Assembly (NCBI RefSeq): GCF_009823805.1
Contig: NZ_WUEK01000003.1
Location: 186,001-250,000 of the forward strand
Direction of reading: 5' to 3'
DNA length: 64,000 nt
From: Nocardioides flavescens
Lineage (GTDB): Bacteria > Actinomycetota > Actinomycetes > Propionibacteriales > Nocardioidaceae
Shown one piece after another: positions 59,284 through 64,000 of the stretch. The notes under the pieces were generated by a model that was not told the origin of the DNA, searched no databases, and was given only the letters and a program-made list of their open reading frames with translations. How positions within the stretch are numbered: the first letter of the stretch is position 1; each line of letters opens with the position of its first letter. The position numbers and the translations under genes were made by a program.

Positions 59284-59960
59284 GGCTCCGGCGCCTCGCC
59301 GGACGCGGTGGCCGGCACGTCGAACGCCCACGACGCGTCCGCCGCGAGCTCCTTCAGCTGCTCGACGGTGAGGGGACGGCTCTGCCCCTCGGGGACGACG
59401 AGCTGAACGGTGACCCGGAGCCCGCCTTGGTGATCCGTGCGGATCGCGACCCAGGTGTCGGTGCCGATCTTGTCGTCGTCGCGGCGGCCGGCGACGAGCT
59501 CAGCCGGAGCTGACGACACCGGGACGTGCTGGACGTTGACCTCGATTCTCGCGCCTGGGACACCGTCGATGCCGATCTCTGCGTAGGTCTCGCCCGAACC
59601 GGCGGCATCGCCCTGCCCCCGACTCGCCGAAGCTGCGAGGCCCTGCGCTGCGACGGCGTCAGCGAGGAGCCCGGCGGTGGCGCGACCGTCCAGCGCGACG
59701 AGCGAGGTGTCCGCTCCGGCATGGGCCTCGTGGGCACCGGAGTCGGTCGCCACGACCGTCGACGGCATGAGCGGGGCGGGTGCGAGGGCGTGCACGGCCG
59801 TGCCGACCACGAGGGCGGCAGTGACGGCGCCGACAGCGCCGAGAGCGCGCCGTTGCCGCCGGCGGGCGAGGCCCTTGGCGCGCGCGGCGACGGCGAGGGC
59901 AGAGAGGTCGGTGTGGACGTCGCCGACGGAGTCGGCGAGCTGATCGTGGATCGTCGTCAC
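59262..59960 (-). CDS. Membrane protein paired with an ECF sigma factor
   Basis: 232 aa with one helix (ALGAVGAVTAALVVGTAVHA) after a basic N-terminus (LARRRQRRALG) and an exterior beta-rich part. GTG 59960 overlaps the sigma gene stop (GTGA), the usual layout for a sigma regulator; no zinc anti-sigma motif (HxxxCxxC) is visible in the N-terminus. Probably modulates the sigma factor; not proven. Confidence 0.65.
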   Translation of the reverse strand: MTTIHDQLADSVGDVHTDLSALAVAARAKGLARRRQRRALGAVGAVTAALVVGTAVHALAPAPLMPSTVVATDSGAHEAHAGADTSLVALDGRATAGLLADAVAAQGLAASASRGQGDAAGSGETYAEIGIDGVPGARIEVNVQHVPVSSAPAELVAGRRDDDKIGTDTWVAIRTDHQGGLRVTVQLVVPEGQSRPLTVEQLKELAADASWAFDVPATASGEAPEPYTSLGR

Positions 59961-60481
59961 GAGATGTCGTCCTCCGCGGTCTGAGCGAGCTCGGGGAATC
60001 GGGAGCGCAAACGTGCGAGCGCACGCGAGGAGCGCGTGCGGCAGGCTGATTCAGTGATGTCGAGCTGGGCAGAGGTCTGCGCGATCGACAGATCCTCCCA
60101 GAACCGCAGGACGACGACCGCCCGGTCGAGGTCGGGCAGCGTCGTCAGCGCCGAGAGCAGGGACAGACGCAGCGACGGGTCGATCACCTCACTGTGCATG
60201 TCGTCGACGAGCGGCACCTCGCGCACCCGGTGCCGGCGCTGCTCACGCAGGTAGAGGCGCATCATGATGGTGCGCACGTACGCTGCCGGATCGTCCGCTC
60301 TGGAGACCAGGCGCCACTTCGTGAACGCAACCGAGTAGGCGCTCTGAGCGAGGTCCTCGCCGCGCTGGTGGTCGCCGCACAGGAGGACGGCGGTCCGCAG
60401 CATCCGCGTCCCGGTCGCGTGCACCAACTCTTCGAAGGAGGTGTGGCGCTGCACGGTCGGAGGGTCCGCTGTCGTCGTCAC
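59957..60481 (-). CDS. ECF sigma factor, SigE-like family
   Basis: 174 aa. Region 2 (MLRTAVLLCGDHQRGEDLAQ, AYSVAFTKW) and region 4 (LDRAVVVLRFWEDLSIAQTS, a helix-turn-helix with SACRTRSSRALARLR) are present; 2.3-2.4 are clear. The likely -35/-10 promoter of the operon is not identified. It is followed by its putative regulator. Confidence 0.88.
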   Translation of the reverse strand: MTTTADPPTVQRHTSFEELVHATGTRMLRTAVLLCGDHQRGEDLAQSAYSVAFTKWRLVSRADDPAAYVRTIMMRLYLREQRRHRVREVPLVDDMHSEVIDPSLRLSLLSALTTLPDLDRAVVVLRFWEDLSIAQTSAQLDITESACRTRSSRALARLRSRFPELAQTAEDDIS

Positions 60482-60618
60482 ACCCTAGAAGAGGCCGGCA
60501 TCCCTGGAAATGTTGCAGACCAGGCGAAGCTAAAGCGGGCGAGGCAGTTCGCGCGGCGCGTCGCTCCGCCGGTCCCGGAACTGGCGATGGCGGAGCCGCG
60601 CCGACCAAGGCCTCGACC

Positions 60619-62769
60619 TCAGCGACCCCGAGGACCGCGAGGGCCTCGGCCGTCGCCACCTCGGCCGCCGTTGTTCGGCGCGGGCGGGACGTAGGGGACG
60701 GTGTCGCCGGCACCCGCCGTCGTCGGGGGTACGAAGTCCTCGTACGGGTCACCAGCCGTGATGGCCTTCAGGGCGTCGCCCCAGATCGGGGCGGCGAAGC
60801 CAGACCCGGAGGCCTCGTAGATGTAGGAGCCGCTGATGGTCTTCCCGGGGAGCTCGTCGGGAACCCCCGCCGGCGTGATGCCGGCGATGGTCGCGGCAGC
60901 GGCGTACTTGGTGGTGTAGCCGGCGAACCAGACCGCCTTCTGAGCGGAGGTGGTGCCGGTCTTCCCGGCGGCCGGCACGCTCAGCCGCTGCGCGTCGGCG
61001 AAGCCTCCCTCGATGACTCCGCGCAACACGTCGTTGACCGCGTCGGCGGTCGTCTGCTGCATGACCTGCTGGCAGTTGGAGGCGTAGTCCTTGAGGACGG
61101 TGCCGTTGGCGTCCTTGATCTGAGTGACCGGCCGCGAGTCGCAGTGCAGGCCCCGGGCTGCGAACGTCGCGTAGGCCTCGGCCATCTCGAGCGGGGAGGC
61201 GTCCGTGACGCCGAGCGTGAACGACGGGAAGCGCTCGACGGCCGGGTCCGTCAGCCGCACGCCCATGGCCTTGGCGAGCTCGAACGGCTTGCAGACACCG
61301 GTGGCTTCTTCAAGCTGCAGGAAGTAGGTGTTGATGGAGTAGCGCGTGCCGCCGTACATGTTCATGTACGAGCCGGTGGGCGTGGACGTCGAGTTGCTGA
61401 CGGGGTAGGGGCCGACGAAGCCGGGCTGTCCGGGGCAGTTGGCGAAGTCTGCTTGGTCGAACGTCATCGGTGACGGCGCGTTGTACGCCGTGCTCAACGG
61501 CATCCCCATGTCCAGGGCGGCGGCGAGGGTGAAGGCCTTGAAGGTCGAGCCGGGCTGGAAGCCGTTGGAGCCGCCGTACTCGCGCGGAATGGTGTAGTTG
61601 ACGAAGGTCTCGTTCTTCTTGGGATTGACCCCCATGGGGCGCGACTGAGCGAGGGCGACGACGTTCCCGGTGCCGGGCTGGACGATGGCCAGAGCCCCGA
61701 TGGCCGGGTCGGACTGCTGGACATGGTTCTGCACGCCGGCGTCGGCAGCCTGCTGGTCGCTCATCGAGAGCGTGGTCTGGATGGTGAGTCCACCGGTCTT
61801 CAGCAGGTTCTCGCGCTCGTCGCGGGTCTTACCGAGGGACTCGTCGTCGAGGAGGTACTCGACGACGAAGTCGCAGAAGAACGGCGCCGTGGAGTTGAGG
61901 CAGCCGCTGCTCGTCTCGGTCACCTTGAGCCCGAGGTCCTTCTCCTTGGCCTTGTCGGCCTTCTCGCGGGGGATGACGTTGAGCTGGGCCATCCGGTCGA
62001 GGACGACGTTGCGCCGCTCGATCGCGCGGTCGGGGTAGTTGGTCGGGTCGTAGCCGGTGGGGTTCTTCACCAGGCCGGCCAGGACCGCGGACTGGCGGAC
62101 GTTGAGGTCGCGGGCGTTGACGTCGAAGTAGTGCCGCGCGGCCGACTGGATGCCGTAGGCGCCGTCGCCGAAGTAGGCGGTGTTGAGGTAGCGCTCGAGG
62201 ATCCAGTCCTTGGAGTGCGTCTGCTCCAGCGCGATCGCGTAGCGCAGCTCCTTGAGCTTGCGGGCGTAGGTGTCCGCCGTCGCGGCCTTGAGCTCCTCGG
62301 GCGTCTTGGCCTGGCTCTGCAGCGTCAGCTTCACCAGCTGCTGGGTGATCGAGGAGCCACCCTGGACCACGCCGTCGCTGGCCTGGTTGGTGATGAGCGC
62401 GCGCAGCGTGCCCTTCAGGTCGAGGGCGCCGTGCTGGTAGAAGCGGTAGTCCTCGATGGCGACGAGTGCCTTGACCATCGTGCGCGAGATGCCCTTGAGC
62501 GGGACCGTCACGCGGTTCTCGTCGTAGAGCGAGGCGATCCGGTTGCCGTCGGCGTCGAGGATCGTCGTGCGCTGCGACAGCGGCTGCGTCTCGAGCTCCT
62601 CGGGCAGGTCGGCCATGCCCTTGGAGACGTTGCGGGCGCCGAGCCCCGCGACCCCGGCGAACGGGACGGCGAGGCCGGCCACGACCAGGCCGAGCACGGC
62701 CGAGACCGCGACCATCAGCCCGAGGTGGGTCAGCACACGGTAGGCGGGGAGCCGCTCCTGGGGAGGCAT
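60619..62769 (-). CDS. Bifunctional penicillin-binding protein (PonA-type)
   Basis: 716 aa; synthesises and crosslinks peptidoglycan. One N-terminal helix (VAVSAVLGLVVAGLAVPFAG), GT51 transglycosylase (IEDYRFYQHGALDLKGTLRA, GGSSITQQLVKLTLQ) and transpeptidase with S-x-x-K in PGSTFKAF (about residue 406), S-I-N in RYSINTYF (about 477) and KTGTT (about 602). No PASTA domain; a Gly/Arg-rich tail closes the protein. ATG 62769 (GTG 62775 alternative). Divergent from the WhiB4/WblA-type gene, as ponA2 and whiB4 are in mycobacteria. Confidence 0.92.
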   Translation of the reverse strand: MPPQERLPAYRVLTHLGLMVAVSAVLGLVVAGLAVPFAGVAGLGARNVSKGMADLPEELETQPLSQRTTILDADGNRIASLYDENRVTVPLKGISRTMVKALVAIEDYRFYQHGALDLKGTLRALITNQASDGVVQGGSSITQQLVKLTLQSQAKTPEELKAATADTYARKLKELRYAIALEQTHSKDWILERYLNTAYFGDGAYGIQSAARHYFDVNARDLNVRQSAVLAGLVKNPTGYDPTNYPDRAIERRNVVLDRMAQLNVIPREKADKAKEKDLGLKVTETSSGCLNSTAPFFCDFVVEYLLDDESLGKTRDERENLLKTGGLTIQTTLSMSDQQAADAGVQNHVQQSDPAIGALAIVQPGTGNVVALAQSRPMGVNPKKNETFVNYTIPREYGGSNGFQPGSTFKAFTLAAALDMGMPLSTAYNAPSPMTFDQADFANCPGQPGFVGPYPVSNSTSTPTGSYMNMYGGTRYSINTYFLQLEEATGVCKPFELAKAMGVRLTDPAVERFPSFTLGVTDASPLEMAEAYATFAARGLHCDSRPVTQIKDANGTVLKDYASNCQQVMQQTTADAVNDVLRGVIEGGFADAQRLSVPAAGKTGTTSAQKAVWFAGYTTKYAAAATIAGITPAGVPDELPGKTISGSYIYEASGSGFAAPIWGDALKAITAGDPYEDFVPPTTAGAGDTVPYVPPAPNNGGRGGDGRGPRGPRGR

Positions 62770-63182
62770 GGACACCGCATCAGGGTACGTGAGGCGGCCC
62801 AGACCAGCGCGTTCCTCGCACCTGGCCGACCGGGCGCCAGGGGAGCCCCGGCACACCCCAGGCCGCCCCAGGGGCCGCTGGGGCCAGAGCAGACACCTGT
62901 CGCACGATCCGGGAACGACACACCCACAACCGGCCCACAAATAGGCCCTCGAACGGGGTCCAGATGCTCGCGAGATGCCCGGACGTGCCACGGCTGGGGT
63001 GCCGACTAGTCACTAATGACTAGTCATTCTGGGCTATGCAGGTCCGTCCGTACACCCGTACTCCGACTCTCAGGAAATTCGTAGTTTCTGTAGCACGGGG
63101 ATTGATGGATGTGGCAGGACCCCCGGGACAGCCGCCTCACCGGCGGACAAGACCCTTTCTCGGAGAACAGCAGGTAACGACA
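62770..63182. other. 413-bp divergent control region between the PBP and the WhiB gene
   Basis: No gene is supported here. It holds a palindromic site at 63004-63028; purine-rich sequence about 10 bp before the whiB start (GGAGAACAGCAGGTAACGAC at 63163-63182) includes its ribosome site. Confidence 0.6.
63004..63028. promoter_or_regulatory. Nested palindromes upstream of the WhiB gene
   Basis: GACTAGTCA-CTAA-TGACTAGTC (63004-63025) and, overlapping it, the perfect 14-bp palindrome AATGACTAGTCATT (63015-63028). AT-rich against the local GC background, about 155 bp before whiB. Fits a dimeric repressor or activator site. Confidence 0.55.
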
Positions 63183-63472
63183 TGTGGATCGAGGACTGGA
63201 CCCCCAAGGCGGCGTGCCGGCAGGCACAGCCGGATGAGCTCTTCGTCCGTGGCGCCGAGCAGAACAAGGCCAAGCAGCTGTGCACCGGCTGCCCGGTGCG
63301 CACCGAGTGCCTCGCGGAGGCGCTCGACAACCAGATCGAGTGGGGCGTGTGGGGCGGCATGACGGAGCGCGAGCGCCGTGCCCTGCTGCGTCGCAAGCCC
63401 ACCTCCTCGTGGCGTCACGTCCTCGAGACGGCGCGCGTCAAGGCGATCTCGGACCACGAGATCTCCGCTTGA
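63183..63472 (+). CDS. WhiB4/WblA-type iron-sulfur regulator
   Basis: 96 aa with the four Fe-S cysteines C12, C34, C37 and C43 and the G55-V-W-G-G turn. The stretch PDELFVRGAEQNKAKQL and DNQIEWGVWGGMTERERRAL matches mycobacterial WhiB4 closely. WhiB4 responds to redox state and NO and binds DNA. ATG 63183. Divergent from the PonA-type gene, the same arrangement as whiB4/ponA2, which supports the subtype call. Confidence 0.9.
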
Positions 63473-63580
63473 TCACCCGCTCGAGCACCTTCGAGCCAGC
63501 ACAGCAGCACCCAGACCAGCACCACCCAGACCAGCACCACCCCCACCCCACAGCTCCTGGCCGTCGTCAGGACCCGCTCG

Positions 63581-63621
63581 CGGCCGGTTGACGCCACCTC
63601 CTGGTGGCCTTCGACCGGCCG
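63581..63621. terminator. Two-way terminator between the WhiB and ArsA genes
   Basis: CGGCCGGT (63581-63588) and ACCGGCCG (63614-63621) enclose an inner hairpin GCCACC-TCCT-GGTGGC (63593-63608). It lies between convergent genes. Confidence 0.65.
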
Positions 63622-63640
63622 CCAGCGCGTGGAGGGGACT

Positions 63641-64000
63641 TCACTCCTCCCCGGCGACATCTCCGGCGACATCTCCGGCGACATCTCCGGCGAGCAGCCC
63701 GCCCACGACCCGCAGGCCGTCGAGGTCGTGCACGTCGCCGGCCAGTGCCGGCACCACCGCGGTCGCGATGCTCGGGTGGGCCGCGGCGAACCGCTCGCGC
63801 AGCGTCGCCTCCCGCTCCACCATCCGCGCGCGGTCGGCGTGCAGGCGCAGCAGCCCCGCCGTCACCGGCGCGGTCTCCGAGCCCGCCGACTCGCGCTTGA
63901 GCCGCGCGCTCGCGGCCATCGCCTCGTCGGCCGACAGGTCGCCCAGCGGTGCGCGCGACGCGCGGTTGACCACCAGGCCGGCCAGCGGCATCTGCTCCTG
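63641..64000 (-). CDS. ArsA/GET3-like anion-transporting ATPase, C-terminal part only
   Basis: About 119 C-terminal residues; the 5' end lies beyond the window. MPLAGLVVNRA and SIATAVVPALAGDVHDLDGL match the C-terminal half of the ArsA-like protein encoded beside whiB4 in mycobacteria (Rv3680). No ATP-binding motif is in the visible part. The last residues come from a 12-bp tandem repeat (GDVAGDVAGDVAGEE). Confidence 0.75.
   Translation of the reverse strand, partial: QEQMPLAGLVVNRASRAPLGDLSADEAMAASARLKRESAGSETAPVTAGLLRLHADRARMVEREATLRERFAAAHPSIATAVVPALAGDVHDLDGLRVVGGLLAGDVAGDVAGDVAGEE
63651..63697. repeat. 12-bp tandem repeat at the 3' end of the ArsA-like gene
   Basis: Units CCGGCGACATCT at 63651, 63663 and 63675 plus a partial copy to 63697. 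On the minus strand it encodes repeated Gly-Asp-Val-Ala, so copy number alters only the protein tail. Confidence 0.8.

Overview
The window looks like chromosomal DNA of a high-GC actinobacterium, most likely a Nocardioides-type member of the Nocardioidaceae. This is inferred from strong G/C bias at third codon positions, many GTG starts, four-base GTGA/ATGA overlaps, WhiB and ESX genes, a tadA gene preceded by its actinobacterial partner gene, and a palindromic repeat (GTGGTTTCGAGAC ... CCTCAACC) that I associate with Nocardioides genomes. No rRNA or phylogenetic marker confirms the genus.

Layout. 1-4.0 kb (minus strand): trehalose synthesis genes treY (cut by the window edge) and treX/glgX. 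4.2-12.4 kb: an MFS exporter, a VIT1-type metal transporter, a 2'-5' RNA ligase, a two-gene transhydrogenase-like unit without its membrane domain, upp, a secreted GH16-fold protein, the tadA pair and a secreted Ser/Gln-rich protein. 12.5-14.0 kb: tRNA-Ser(CGA), with an intact IS481-type element inserted exactly at its 3' end and flanked by a 15-bp target duplication that restores the tRNA; the original tRNA terminator now lies beyond the IS. 14.1-22 kb: an accessory region, AT-richer in its first part, with an Lsr2 fragment, a lipoprotein, a secreted metzincin-type protease, two secreted endonuclease/exonuclease/phosphatase-fold proteins, a GT61 glycosyltransferase, a sulfotransferase and decayed copies of some of these.

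22-30 kb: a MoxR ATPase/VWA pair, then two paralogous minus-strand cassettes, each starting with a small WxG protein (MYGDT start, W38-x-G40) and ending in an alpha/beta-hydrolase-like protein. One hydrolase keeps its GHSQG elbow; the other has GAGAG and lacks an EspG-like partner-free layout (it has an extra EspG-like gene before it). 30-38 kb: amino acid permease, universal stress protein, aminotransferase, K+/H+ antiporter, LytR_C protein and a HerA-type ATPase. 38.4-49.3 kb: a type VII (ESX) secretion locus: eccC on the minus strand, diverging from eccD-like, two WXG100 genes, a second eccD, eccB and mycP. No eccE or eccA was recognised.

49.3-64 kb: conserved core genes: rnhA, tRNA-Ser(GGA), the SRP RNA, dnaX, ybaB, recR, lysC (with an apparent internal start for a beta subunit), asd, a zinc-finger/HTH protein, tRNA-Pro(CGG), then a block resembling the mycobacterial Rv3680-Rv3688c neighbourhood: a metallophosphoesterase, a YqeY protein, an ECF sigma factor with a membrane partner, a bifunctional penicillin-binding protein, a WhiB4/WblA-type regulator and the 3' end of an ArsA-like ATPase gene.
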